Assembly (NCBI GenBank): GCA_014898415.1
Contig: RCTD01000020.1
Location: 372,001-436,000, forward strand
Reading direction: 5' to 3'
From: Stromatinia cepivora
Lineage: Eukaryota > Ascomycota > Leotiomycetes > Helotiales > Sclerotiniaceae
Length of the DNA: 64,000 nucleotides
This document shows, in pieces, positions 37,221 to 49,155 of the stretch. Each line of letters opens with the position of its first letter. Position 1 is the stretch's first letter. The notes under the pieces are model-generated. The model had not been told where the DNA came from. It saw nothing but the letters and a program-made list of their open reading frames with translations, and ran no database searches. A program made the translations under genes and the position numbers.

Positions 37221-39075
37221 ACGTGGTTTATCACCGGGTCGCCAATATCACCGGGTCGCCACTTTTTATACTATTCAACCACTTTAAATCTATATTATTC
37301 AACAACAATTGAATCAATTGATTAAAACTATTAAGAATCTAACAATCTAAAATCTATTATATTGTTTTGACAAATTCTTGTATTATGTTTTGTCTTTCTG
37401 TATTTATTATAGTATCGATTAAAAGATACTTCTTTATTAGAATTCCCCTCTTTTTGATGTTTATCGTGTTGAATTTGAATATCAATTTTTTGTTAAGATA
37501 ATATATCAAAAACCTTTTGTCCAATAAGTACTACTTTTTTTTAATGTAATTGAGTTTTTTTTGTATGTCGATGCTTATTTAATACCTCATTTGCTACCCG
37601 AAATATATAATTCTTTGTATTTAAAAATATATTCTTATAAGTTAATCTCTTTATACCTTTAACTAGAACTAATATAGTTTCGAATATAGATATAGGGGAG
37701 CTTAATTAATAACGAATTATTCGAGATTTAACTAATATTGATTGAAAAAGAGCTTCTATTAAATTATACAGAGTTTGAGAGATCTATTAATCTAAATCGA
37801 AAAAGGGGGGGGGTAGATATATGAATTCGAATATTTAATTTCGAGAATATAGCTTTAGGATTAAATGGGATTAAATTTGTTCCTCGAAACCCTACTTTCA
37901 TATTCTGAAAAGTGATTGATTTTTTGTATATAGCTTTAAAAGCTATAAAGAATTCAACCTTCGAAATATACTTGATATATGCCTTGATAAATCCATTAAT
38001 TTGATTACTATATAAACGTTTCAGATTACCAAAACAATTAATATCAAATAGCTGAGTTAAATGATTTAAATATAATAGTAAACATAAATATATAATATCG
38101 TTCTTTTTGCAATATACTTGAAAAACTATTGATTTATGACTTTTATATTCATTTAATACCAATATTCGATATTTGCTCTTTCTTCGATTCTTAATGTACT
38201 TATCGAAGTATTTCAATTATTCTAAACCTGTCTTATTGTTTGTCCATTCATTAGATATAAATTTAATAACCCATTTTATAGGAAGATTCGTTTCGGTATA
38301 CCAATTGGAAAGATGAATTTATCCTTGAACTACTAAAAATGAAAAAATAATTTCATCCTCTTCATTTCTGTATATTATTATTATAACCCATTCTCGATTA
38401 CTTAACTGTATTGATTTATTTCTGCTATATCTCTTGGTATTAATAACAACCATTGCTGCATATATAATCCCTATTATAAAACCTGTTTCATCGAAATTAT
38501 AGAAATCGTTATCCAAAATACTATATTTCGTTTATATATTCGTAATCAATCGAAATCACTCTTTAATGAGTTTAGGATCTTCACAAAAAGCTCTTTGAAA
38601 ATCATAAATACAATTAAAACATATCTTTAATTCGATTCAACACTTTACAAATCGATATACTCAAAATTTCCCAACACATTTCGCATCCCTCGATTCAAGA
38701 ATATAATTCACCATATCTTCTATATTCTTCAATTTAAATGAAAATCCTTTTGAATCCATATCGAATATATATTGAACAATCACCTCTTCTTCTAATTCTA
38801 TAATCTTATAATTATTCATTCGAATCTCCATTTGATTATTTCGATTATTGATTTTATTGTATAGTGTAAATCGAGGCACTATATAGAGTTTTGCAACTTT
38901 AATAATTGATAGATTTTTAGATTTACGAATAGCTTCAATAGCTAAAATGATTCAGGCTTCTTTTGATAATGTTTCCATGATAATTCGTTGAAATATCGCG
39001 TGTTGAAATTGAGGTGATTGAATAGTATAAAAAGTGGCGACCCGGTGATATTGGCGACCCGGTGATAAACCACGT
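37221..39075 (-). mobile_element. Fot1/pogo-type DNA transposon, 1855 bp
   Basis: Both ends carry a near-perfect inverted repeat of about 57 bp beginning ACGTGGTTTATCACC, with a TA duplication (37219-37220, 39076-39077). Each end contains the word ATCACCGGGTCGCCA twice in tandem. Size and TA target are those of fungal Fot1/Pot2/Flipper-like elements. The interior encodes a broken transposase on the minus strand. The matching empty site CTGATATACGTTATT is present in the 756-bp copy. Confidence 0.93.
37764..38978 (-). pseudogene. Pogo/Fot1 DDE transposase, degraded
   Basis: From the ATG at 38978, fragments in order are an HTH (AIRKSKNLSIIKVAKL), a CENP-B-like block (PRFTLYNKINNR, LEEEVIVQYIFDMDSKGF), the DDE start IYNFDETGFIIG (about 38500), and the C-terminal LVLNEYKSHKSIVFQVYCKKN to VGFRGTNLIPFNPKAI part ending at 37764. 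Stops and frameshifts break it, and many changes turn G/C codons into A/T codons. In the DDE block the usual LDGHxSH reads LNEYKSH, so a catalytic Asp is lost. Confidence 0.9.
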
Positions 39076-39420
39076 TATATGTTATTTAGGAGATAGCTAA
39101 TTAGATCTTTTAAAAAAGTTCGCTTAAAATATCCAATCAAAAAATAGCGTAAAACTCTGGAAGAAGGTCGATGTGAAAACTAGACTACCTCGCAAGTACT
39201 TGGAGTTGATGCAAGTATTCTTTCCCAAATAGGCAAGCTATTGAATTGACACGGGAACAACTTTTCGAACCGGAATACACGCTTTCAGCTTACAAAGGCG
39301 AATCAAAGTCGCACATCGCATCCAACCATTTAAAACATAAAATTATATCGCATCTTCCGCATGCATTCCCTGAAATACAACGGACAGTTGAGGATGCCTT
39401 TTTGAACGAAACAGGGTTGG

Positions 39421-39849
39421 GCAAAAAAAGGGGTATACCCGGCCGAAAAGCCACCCCATTGAAGCTTTATAAAATAGGATAACCATCCTATAAAATGCTC
39501 CGGATGCCATAATACCCACAAGTAAATATCACATGCGAAGCACATGATATTATATTTTTGAATGAAGATGATATATTATATAATATCCATATCATATAAT
39601 AATTGTATCATATGATATTCATATTATATGATATTTGTATCACATGATAGTCATATCATATAATATCTGATTGTTCAGGAATAACCTCACTTTGGATGAT
39701 AATATTGGATGATCACATGATTTTTATCCTGCGGTACCCTGGCGCCCGGTAGTATTGCCGGGTAACCACTCTATAAAATCTCTATGGGGTAGGGTCACCA
39801 CCCCATAGAGGCCAAATACCCCGGGTAGGGTACGGGTGCCCATACCTGG
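39421..39849. mobile_element. Probable second insertion in the P450, about 0.43 kb
   Basis: Deleting this stretch joins ...NETGLG to TWNEMKGVEMTDGWEKV in one frame, as expected of the P450. Imperfect inverted ends exist (TGGGCA...TACCCGG on the left, CCGGGTAGGG...TGCCCA on the right), and the interior has hairpins (CTCTATGGGG / CCCCATAGAG) and 20-bp ATCATATGATATT-type repeats. Exact borders and target duplication were not found, so the positions are approximate. Confidence 0.55.
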
Positions 39850-42079
39850 AACGAAATGAAGGGTGTTGAAATGACTGATGGTGAGTTTGATAAGCGTAGT
39901 CTGGGTATATAACTAATCCTTTTTGTATTAGGCTGGGAAAAGGTTACTCTTTATTATGTGGCAAATCGAATTGCCGGAAGGACGAACAATGTGTTCATTT
40001 TTGGTGATGACTTAGGTAAGTTGAGATTATCTTGAGTTCCAGAGATGCTAACCCTAGCAGCAAGGAGCCCCGGGTTCTATGAATCATGCATGAGATTCAT
40101 AACCGATGCTACTATTCTTCTTGGAATACTCCGTCACATTCCTCGGGTTTTGTATAGGTAAGAGAGCAACTCGCATCATGCACCACTCATTGTTTGAGAC
40201 TAACCACGTGGCATTCTTTTCAAGACCTGTATCATGGGTGACCATGAACTACAGCGGAGCCAGAACAAAGTTCGAAGCCCTCGTTGCTTCCGAGGTCATG
40301 AAGAGGCGATCAAAGAGTCTCATAGAAAAAGAAAAGCACGTAAGTCTACAGTGGTATAGCCTAGGATCAATTGCGTTGAAATTGACAGCTTAGCAGAAAG
40401 ACTGTCTACAATGGATCATGGACTATTCTGGCGATGCGCCAGTCGACTATATTGCACGACAGATGCTATCTATGACACTAGGTGGAGCGCACCAGCAGCC
40501 CATGGTGTGTATATGGATTTGAACTCATAGTTGTACCCAATTCCACTGACCGTAAGATTAGTATGTCGCTTTCCTTCTCTACAACCTGTGTCTTCATCCA
40601 GAATACACAGAAAAGTTAAGAGCCGAGATACGGGCCATCAAGGAAATTCAATTTCCAGACCTTCAAAACGGTACCCCATATCTTGACAGCTTTCTCCGGG
40701 AAGTGGCTCGGCTGAACCCTTTGACGCATGGTAAGTTATTCTTTTCCGATCCATGATTTGAAGCGATACAGAAAGCTAACAAAACAAAGTTGCCTTGCCA
40801 CGCAAGGTCATGTCAGAATTCACATTCTTGGATGGAACGCATGTCCCCAAAGACAACTGGATCTGTGTTCCACACGAACCATTAATGACCCTCCCAGATG
40901 TCTATTCAAACCCTCACGAATTCGACGGGTTTCGGTTCGTGAACGAAGACAAAAGCGGTACCCGATCCACAAACCGATTCTGGGACATGAGCCGGGAATT
41001 CCCCTTTTGGGGAAATCCCAAGACCGGATGGTACGTAGCCACTATGTAAATGACCCCTTGACCTGAATTTTTGGCTAATATCAATGGTACTGTAGCCCTG
41101 CCAGATACTACGTGTCGTTGAACATGAAGATGATAGCTATTCATTTGCTGGAAAACTATGATTTCAAACTATTTGAAAATGACGCGCCGCCAAAGCTTTC
41201 GTATCACGTTTTGGACATGCCTCATCCCAGGTTGAAGGCCCTCATCAGGAGACGCGAGCATACAGAAACATAGATGACGTGAGAAAGCCTCCATGTCATT
41301 CATCGCTCCGGTGGAATGCATTCGTCTCGATACTTGGGAGAAGGATAACGTTTCCGTTTCTTATTTTTTTTATTTTCGTGGTAACTATGTCCTAACCTAG
41401 ATGTTCTATGCAGGTACCCTATAGTAGAGCCAAATCATGAAGACTCAAAGGTACAAGTTTGCTCTGAACATTTGGAGCCAATTCATTGAGGCGTGTGGAT
41501 TGGATCGTGGTGCCCAAACGTTTTGTAACTAAGTAGTCATTGATACCTAGAATATCATGGTGTTCTACTGCAAAAACTCCACATATTTATGCTCACATAA
41601 CACCATCCATCTACTTTCTATTCATCATGAAATGAATGTATTTCAAAGGAAAAACTAGGCGATCGCACCTCAAAGGCACCTTCTCTACAATAAAAGTGCT
41701 GAAAATAGCTGTAGCAATGGAGCTATAGCCACTGGGGCTTAGCGTCTTTTACCCCGCCAAGGCATATTGATGCATATTCGAAGGAATCAACCTTCACTTC
41801 TTTAGTTGATGGACAAGCATTAAACAAACTATCTGTTACGATTCCACTCTGTGATGTTCACCTTAATCCCGAATCTCAACATAAATACTGCAACACATTA
41901 TTCTGACGTACATGAGATATTTGTCTCAACTATGACATGTCGAATCATCTCAATATTGTCTAGTCAATCCACATTCACCACAGTATTTTACCTCAGTGGC
42001 GGTACTTTGAGCTGATACATTCTTCACCATACCAATAACTCACCAGAGCAGCGACATTCTACAGGTCATCTTATCAAAT

Positions 42080-42379
42080 ATGACGGACCACGAGGAAAAT
42101 CTTGTGAGAGTATCTAACCATCAGGATATTCATTCCTTTGCGCCCGAAGAAGATCACAACCAGTATGATATGGAACCTATCGTTTTTTTCGGAGTAGAGA
42201 AGCACTGCCTTCTATGTGGAGCTCCTCCTCTTTGGAACAACTTTTTTACCTCCTCCTTCAGTCGGCACTTTGGCCTATGTAATGACATGAAATCGTATAT
42301 ATCCCCAATTGAAGCAGGATTCCACGCTGATTCATACATATCTGTTGATCGAAAGCAAATATCAGCTGAATTAATATAG
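42080..42379 (+). CDS. Doubtful small protein with possible zinc finger
   Basis: Ninety-nine codons from an ATG. Acidic N-terminus, then CLLCG and HFGLC spaced like a CCHC-type metal site. No recognised family; it may be a fragment or chance. Confidence 0.3.
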   Translation: MTDHEENLVRVSNHQDIHSFAPEEDHNQYDMEPIVFFGVEKHCLLCGAPPLWNNFFTSSFSRHFGLCNDMKSYISPIEAGFHADSYISVDRKQISAELI

Positions 42380-43514
42380 TCGTTCGTATTAGCACAGCTG
42401 AGGGACACCGGCTAGCTATTACTAATAAACTATTCGGGATCTCAAACGACCCAAGCAGGTAGTGTCTTTAGTTGGTTCGCCACCTGCAGAAAACTCTCTG
42501 TCGAGCTTGAACCCAAAGTAAGTAACTTTATTGATGGTACGCAGCTTGTTTTCGTGAATCGTGTTATTGGACTTGCTATCCTCTCGATCCGCCATCTGAC
42601 AACCCTTTTCAGCTGCACTGTACTCTGCAGAAGTTCTCTATCGAATGGCTATATAAGCCTCCATACATCTCAATCAAAAAATCTTAAATTTGATCAAACT
42701 TAAACATTTAATATACATTTAGGGCGGCCTAGTGGGATGTGTATAAAGACTTTAGAGATATTTTCGGGGCAATAGATAACAAAGTATCGCGATCAGATTG
42801 GGAATAGAACTCTCCGAAAGATTCCAAACCAGGTTCCATGTGTGAGCCAGGAACTACTTTCGCCTCGTTTTCTTGGAAATGCATAATCGCTGTGATAGAG
42901 TGCTCTTAATGATTTCGCTAGATACGCACGGCGTTACAAGAGAATACACTCCGAGGTCGCATGCTGATCCATATTATATCACTACAACGATTATCACTAG
43001 ATTTTCATGAAACATAGTAGAAACGTTAGCGGGCTATACTTCCAAAATCCTTTAGATGAATGTATCATGCAACTAGCAGGTGCAGGCGAGAATGATATTT
43101 CAGCTACTGAAGTACCGCCTCCTCTGCTGCTACACAAGACTTGTTGTCCCATACCACATGCACCACAAATAAAATTAATGATCGTCATCAGTAGAATTAG
43201 GATAAACACATGAGCAATACCACATTCAAAGATCTTAAAATAGTATGATATTCATCCATCGAATCGGTTACCGCTGCTCTGGTATATTCATACAGTAACA
43301 GTATATGGATAGCGATCGGCCCTTGTTGTTCTGGGGATGAGCCGCCTCTGAATATGGGGCATGGAACCACATGAGAGGTCGGAGGTCTTCAGTTCAGAAA
43401 ATTTACATATATGATATGATAGCATGAAAGCTATATCTACGATGATACTTTTCAAAATCAGCTGGGTCATGATCATCGGCTACGTGTGTGATATTCTTTT
43501 CTGCAATCAAGCAA

Positions 43515-43772
43515 TCAAGACAGTGATGAACTAAATCTTAATTTTGAATCAAATGTAGGAAAAGAAATCAAAATAAAAACCTTTGATATGATCAACGAGT
43601 ACAGTAATTTTCCACCTCTACACAGCCACGGCAATAGCCATTCAAAATCTCCTTCATGATCCGGAGCACACAACGCACATCTTAGTACTTTATACACATC
43701 TAACTTTATTCCATCCGCCAAGCATGTACAGAAGAACCTCCAACAATTTTTACGTATCCCCAAGAGTTGCAT
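43515..43772 (-). CDS. Doubtful small Cys-rich ORF
   Basis: Eighty-five codons from an ATG; six cysteines in the first 51 residues (for example CWRFFCTC, RCALC, WLCRGG), then a hydrophobic tail. No signal peptide at the start, so a secreted effector is not indicated. Confidence 0.22.
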   Translation of the reverse strand: MQLLGIRKNCWRFFCTCLADGIKLDVYKVLRCALCAPDHEGDFEWLLPWLCRGGKLLYSLIISKVFILISFPTFDSKLRFSSSLS

Positions 43773-44511
43773 AACTTCCGAGTTCCAATGAGTTCCAAGG
43801 TATTCCCTCGGCTAAATATCTAAAGTAGATCGATAATCCCACACATCCCCATTTTAAAGCGAGAAGGAGATAAATAAATTCAGATGTGAAAATGAAATAA
43901 AAGAATAAAAGAGCAAAGATGGAATATGAAGGTCAGGCAAGGATGAGATATTTAAAATGCTAAATATAAACTGTGATGTTTAAAGAAAGAGATGAGAAGC
44001 TAGCATATCTAAATGAGGAAACACCAGGTTCTGCTGAATTTTATATAGTTTTCAATACCCACCACTATCCACTCTGAGTGAGTGAACGTTAATAACTTAA
44101 GCATATAATGTACCCCCCAACTCGGGTTGCGTGGGCAGACTACTCCATATTGAGACTTAAGATACATATCATGAAAAACGATGATCAATCGAATATATAA
44201 AAATGTGAGCCACTTGACTAGGTACTTTAGCCTTGGAAGTCAAAAGTTATGAAACGGGAATTGTGAAGAACTCTCTTTTTTGACAGAATGAATTTCATTT
44301 TCGAATTGTGCCACTTGACAACTTTGAAATCTCCAGATAGCGGGAGGCAGCATCAGGTACTTAGGGGTCTACAGTAGAAAGTGTGTTCAACATTCAAAAC
44401 CCATATATATGCACAAAAGTGGTGGAGCTTAGGCCTACAACCTAGATATAATATTCTACGCCCATCCTCCCAATTCCCCCCTCACCAGCCAAACTCCAAA
44501 CAAGGGTATCA

Positions 44512-47500
44512 TCACAATTCATCCCCATCACTTTCTGTCTCACCATCCATATCGGCCCTGGCCTCGTCCCTCAACATCTCCATTCTCTCCCTCCCCTTTT
44601 TCTCCTCCCCCTCCCTATCCAACTCCACCAACCTCTCCCTCCTCTTCGCATAAAACCTCTCCAAAAAATCCGTCCGCTGTTTCTGCGTCCACCCCTCCAC
44701 CACCAGCGCAAATTCCGTCGCATTAGCAAACCCAAACATTTCCGCCATGGTACAAAACTGTCTCTTCATAACATCTCCCGGCGGATGAAATTCATAGCGT
44801 ATATTTCCATTTCCCGCGTGTCCGGATATGGGTCTGAAAAGTATTTCTTCACCATAGCCGACTTCGCCGCCTGTTTCTTCCGCGCGACGACTTAGTCTCT
44901 CTTCTACTTTGGATGAGCCGACTACTTCGGAGTTTTCGTGCGTGTATTCTACGCCTGCCGATGCTAGGATTGCGGCGATAGGGTCGGATTTGGGAATAGG
45001 TTTCTTTTTGCGCTTGATATCTACTTCGCCTTCGGTGATCAGGGCGGCGAGTTGACTCATCGCGCCATTGGGATCATCATCATCTGCTCGTAGAGGATTG
45101 TCATCGTCATCAAGAGCTGCTTGAACATCGAAACTGGCCATTGCAACGCCTGCTCTTGTCTCCGCAACGTTGGTTTTGTTGACAATATCACGAAGTAGAA
45201 TTTCATCCGCGTGGAAAGACAATAAATTATCCAATCCAAATATCTCTCCTTTTTGGCTAACTGCATTTTGTACACCTTTGAAATATCGACGCTCCATTGA
45301 AGCATTGTATCCGATGTTAGCTTGCTGCTGCTTATATATCTGACGAGCATAGACGACTTCTTCTATGGTCCCAGCGGAAACCAGTCGAAATGAATCAACA
45401 TCTCTGAGCTGACCTATTCTGTATGCTCGATCTTGGGCTTGTAAATCATAACTTGGGTTCCAATTAGGATCGAATATAACAACCTGCGAAGTCAGTAACT
45501 GGTGTGATATTCCTTAATAAATGAAACTTACTTTATTAGCACTGGTGATGTTCAAGCCAACGCCTAATATATCCAGTCAGTATACGGAAAACCTAGAGGC
45601 CAAAGGCTCGATGGCCCTTTGATACATCCAAAAATTTCAAACTACTGAATTTTCATCGGAAGGCCACATTCAGCAAGTAATAATTCGAAGAAGAAATGCA
45701 ATACAAAATGGAATAAACTCGCGAACTAAACGTACCTCCAGCCTTTGTGGATATTAAAAAGATGAATTGACTAGGATCAGAATTGAAATCATCCACTGTA
45801 TCCTGACGATCCTCATACTTCATTTCACCACTGAGGAAGCTAACATTATAGCTAGTACTCTGAAATAAATGTTGAAGCATTCTCAGTAACTTAACGCTAT
45901 GAGAAAAGATTAAAACCTTATCTCCTTCCTCATGCCAATGTTTCAAGAGCTTCTTCAACACTTTCCACTTGCCGCAAAACTCAGGGTTGGACAGGTTTGC
46001 AATTGAATCTCGAGCTTTGTATAATTCCTCCCATCTATCCGGTAACATTTTCTGGAGGAAATCCAAGTCTCGTTCTTGCTTCTCTATAGGATCTCCGTCG
46101 TTAGGTAAGAGAAGAGCGAGGTGGTTGGACAACTTCTGAAGTGTGGTCATGATAGGAAATACCATAGCCTGCCATTTTATATTGGTTCCAGGTTTCTTAG
46201 AATAACAGCAAGCTCCGCGCGTTAATTTCTTACCATTGCCACAATCACAAGGTTCACCATGGTTTTTAACGAGCTGCACAATATCGCTTTCAAGAAACCT
46301 CTCGTATGCTTCTCGTTGAAGGTCTGTAAGGGGACATGGTAGCAATCTATCCGTCTTCTTTGGAAGTTGATGGGCGATCAAGGTCTTCATCCTCCGTAGA
46401 AAGAAATGAGGCATAAGATTATTGACCAACCTCTTTGCAGTCTCCCGAGCCCGTTTCACCTGTTGATTAGTGGAGTCGTGGCTCTGTCCAATCCGTAAAG
46501 GTTCTGAGATGGTCGAAACCCAAGTAGCCAACGGGCCCACCTTACCAGGCGAGCACCAATTAAGCAGTGTCCAAAGTTCTTCGTACTTATTCTGTATGGC
46601 AGTCCCTGTAAGTCCAATGCGACACAAGGCATTCACTTCATTCATCGCTTGCGTCGTAAGAGACGTTCTTTCCTTGAGCTGATGACATTCATCAGCTACA
46701 ACACAATCCCAAGAAATAGTATTCAGTTCATCCTTATAATTCTTATATGTTGAATATGTAGTGATGACGATTTCGACGCGGCCAGATTGCGCACTGCGGA
46801 GTACAGGCTCTTTCTCCTTCACATTCCCATGAAACTTTTCAACATGCCACCATCCCCACCTCGTCAGTTCATTCTTCCAATTCTGGATTAAAGAACCAGG
46901 GCATACAATGAGTACTCGAGGATACCATCGTCCTTCGTCCTTATTCTTCACTTTTCGCATGCGTTTTCCATCCCGCTCATCTCCCGTCTTTCCAAACGCC
47001 GCAGTAAGGAAGGCAGCCACTTGCACAGTTTTTCCTAGGCCCATATCATCACCTAAAATCCCCCCTTTCTGGTAAACGAACTTTTCATGGAGGAATTTGA
47101 CTCCATCTACTTGGTAATCTCGAAGATACTGTGCAATAGATGCGGGTATAACACCGTTAGATAACTCCATATTTATATCTGCATAGGGTCTAGATGGCTC
47201 CACAGTGCTTGGGAAGTCCGGCCGTTCTTCGAGTTCTGCTAACCGTTCATCATCCGAAAAGTATATATCAGAATAGTCAGGGGCAAGCCGAAGGCCAGCG
47301 CTCTTCATTTTATCTAGGTTCGTATCGAATTCTCTCCGTCTAATCTGTAGGTACTGAGGAATTTCGTCGTCCATTTCGTAATCTGATTCTTCCCCCCAGA
47401 TCCTTTCTTTTTGTTTGGACGACCCTCCCTTCTCCTTTGTCTCCCTCGCATCTTTTGCCCGTTCCTTTATTCGTTTCTTTCGGGCGTTCAATTTCTTGCG

Positions 47501-47808
47501 TTTCTCGGATTTCCTCTTCTTAAACTTCTCGTACGGGTTTTCATCTTCATCTTCATCCGACCATTCCACTTGCTCGATGGCCTTACGTTTGCCCTTGTTG
47601 CTGACGTTAGAGATCTTCGTTTCGGATCCGTTGCCATCTTCGCTGTCGGAAATAGATACAACCTCTAGGGAAAGAGTTCAGCGCACGTATTGGGCATGCT
47701 TCTGATCAACTTACCATCTGCAAGCAAAGCCTTGATTTTATTTGGCCTGCGCTCAAGCTCTTCATCATCCGTGGTCACTTCATCCTCATAATGCGTAGTG
47801 GGAGCCAT
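44512..47808 (-). CDS. SNF2-family helicase/ATPase, ERCC6L2-like
   Basis: Four exons (47715-47808, 45736-47664, 45532-45563, 44512-45483) join in frame to 1008 residues. An acidic/basic N-terminus precedes the SNF2 ATPase: Walker A DDMGLGKTVQ, DECH box (VADECHQLK), LTGTAIQNKYEELW, a zinc-like CDCGNGKK...GACC insert, then the C-lobe with ISTKAGGVGLNITSANKVV and QAQDRAYRIGQ. Near the C-terminus ASAGVEYTHENSEVVGSSK matches the HEBO region described for ERCC6L2. This supports a DNA-translocating repair factor of the Rad26/ERCC6L2 group rather than a chromatin remodeller such as Snf2. One exon of 32 bp is needed to complete motif V. Confidence 0.88.
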
Positions 47809-49155
47809 GGTAGAACCTTGCTAGTGCGACGTGTATCATTCAATATCAAAGATGCTACAATATTGTCTACCGAATAGACTTCTAGAATAAATTTGACCGA
47901 AATAATTGAACTACCGATGCAACTTCGAAAGAACAAAATTCATTAATAACCCATTTGTGAAAGAAAGTGAGAGAATGGTGCGTTCGAATTAACTATGCCT
48001 TTGTCGCGGTATCGATTATCGTTGAATATGGCAATTGAAATCTCTGTTTCTGTATTTGAAATCCTTATCATGATTGATTTCTCTTCGAAAGTCTCATTAT
48101 ACAGCTCTCCATAACATTGTCGTCCAATCTCACTTCTATTTCGAACAATGTGATGAGATGAGAAAGCGCGGTTCTAATTTCTTAACTCGCGAGGTAGCTT
48201 GTCGCGTCGGCACGTGATGTATGATGACCCTATCCTGTCTCTCTAAGGGGTGTATACATTTCCAAAGGTTTCTTCCAGTTTGCATCTGCAAAGTATCTTA
48301 CTCAACTCACTCAAATTGATACTTTCACATGCATATCATGGAATACCCAACAATATTCTTATCCTCTTATGTTCCTCCGATATCGAACAGATCAACCCCG
48401 CAGCAAATATTTCGAAGTCTATCAATTCAAAAAGTATAAAACTCCGAACACTAAATCGATATTAAGAAAGGAAAAGAAACCTTGGAAATGAAACAGTTTG
48501 ACCAATAAGAACAATTATTCTTTAGCATTAGAAGTTTTATATTTTTTGGTAGCACAACTAAGTAGGCCCAGGTATTCCTGATCATTGCGTGCATACCAAA
48601 TGCAAGGCTAGTTTCCTCTTACCGCTGCAAAGTTATTATTCGCCGAACATCTTTCAAGTTTCCACGTTTTTTTCTCTCGGGCGGATGACGGGTGAATAAT
48701 ACACAGTAATAAAGATGGGACGAAATAGAGTTTATTAGCATGAGCCGACAGTGGGATCTGCAAAGTCAAAAGTATATAACCGCTATGACGGAAGGTACAG
48801 ATTATGGATATATCCATCCGTATATGTTTTCGCAAATGTTTACTTTTGAGGCATAGTATGTTGAGGTACAAGTTCAGAGTTAGTCTACAAGATAAAGTTT
48901 ATTATTATCGAAATAATGGCTGGCACCTGTTTCCTTTAGTCAATCTCAATTCTTAGAGGTCTGTCTTATTAGTTACATGAATTAGAACTTAGAAACTTTT
49001 AACCATAATTTCATTTCTTCGTTCGTATAAGACCCACCAAACCCAAAACTGTATGTAAGCTATGTTCCAATTACAGATATCCTTGGTATTTGTATACCTC
49101 CATAACCCTTCAATGTTCTAATAACACCTATACTCCGTGTATGATATTCTCATTG
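47809..49155. other. Intergenic with a MITE copy
   Basis: Upstream region of the helicase and 3' region of the bZIP gene. Contains the 131-bp MITE at 48424-48554; otherwise no gene. Confidence 0.5.
48424..48554. repeat. 131-bp MITE, degraded copy
   Basis: Aligns base for base with 53299-53429 without gaps by eye. Most differences are G-to-A or C-to-T relative to that copy. Terminal inverted repeat roughly AAAGTATAAAACTCCGAA against its complement. Confidence 0.8.

Larger units (their letters stand above)
33636..39187. mobile_element. Host TIR element (Mutator-like?), 5552 bp with nested insertions
   Basis: Begins TAGTCTAGCGGG and ends AACTAGACTA. It is flanked by a perfect 9-bp duplication CCTCGCAAG (33627-33635 and 39188-39196). 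Removing four internal insertions and their target duplications leaves about 927 bp, collinear with the inverted 756-bp copy at 31709-32464. The remaining element sequence is AT-rich and non-coding. It sits inside a P450 coding exon that is not AT-rich, so the composition changes sharply at both ends. Confidence 0.88.
33418..41273 (+). pseudogene. Cytochrome P450 gene split by transposons
   Basis: Left of the insertion, GLIAKGYAR (exon to about 33450) and AHGKQFAVPLQDKFLLVVSS... (to 33635) match the early part of an ent-kaurene-oxidase-like or related fungal P450. To the right, exons follow at 39188-39420, 39850-39880, 39932-40015, 40061-40157, 40225-40339, 40394-40504, 40562-40730, 40790-41030 and 41096-41273. 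They contain LGGAHQQPM in the I-helix position, EVAR (ExxR), FDGFRF and the heme loop FWGNPKTGCPARYY. The heme loop has Ala where Gly is usual. A 5.5-kb element interrupts it after SSQ, a second insertion of about 0.43 kb lies at 39421-39849, and the frame is also shifted near 39237. It cannot make a full P450. Confidence 0.85.
41274..44511. other. Mostly non-coding, two doubtful small ORFs
   Basis: A plus-strand 99-codon ORF with ATG (42080-42379) has KHCLLCGAPPLWNN...SRHFGLCND, which could chelate zinc (C-x2-C...H-x3-C). A minus-strand 85-codon ORF with ATG (43515-43772) is Cys-rich in its first half. Neither has introns, neighbours or family support. The rest is AT-rich and non-coding. Confidence 0.35.

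Noticed and set aside
44381..44653. Plus-strand Ser/Pro frame
   Set aside because: Overlaps the acidic C-terminus of the helicase on the other strand and is its complement.
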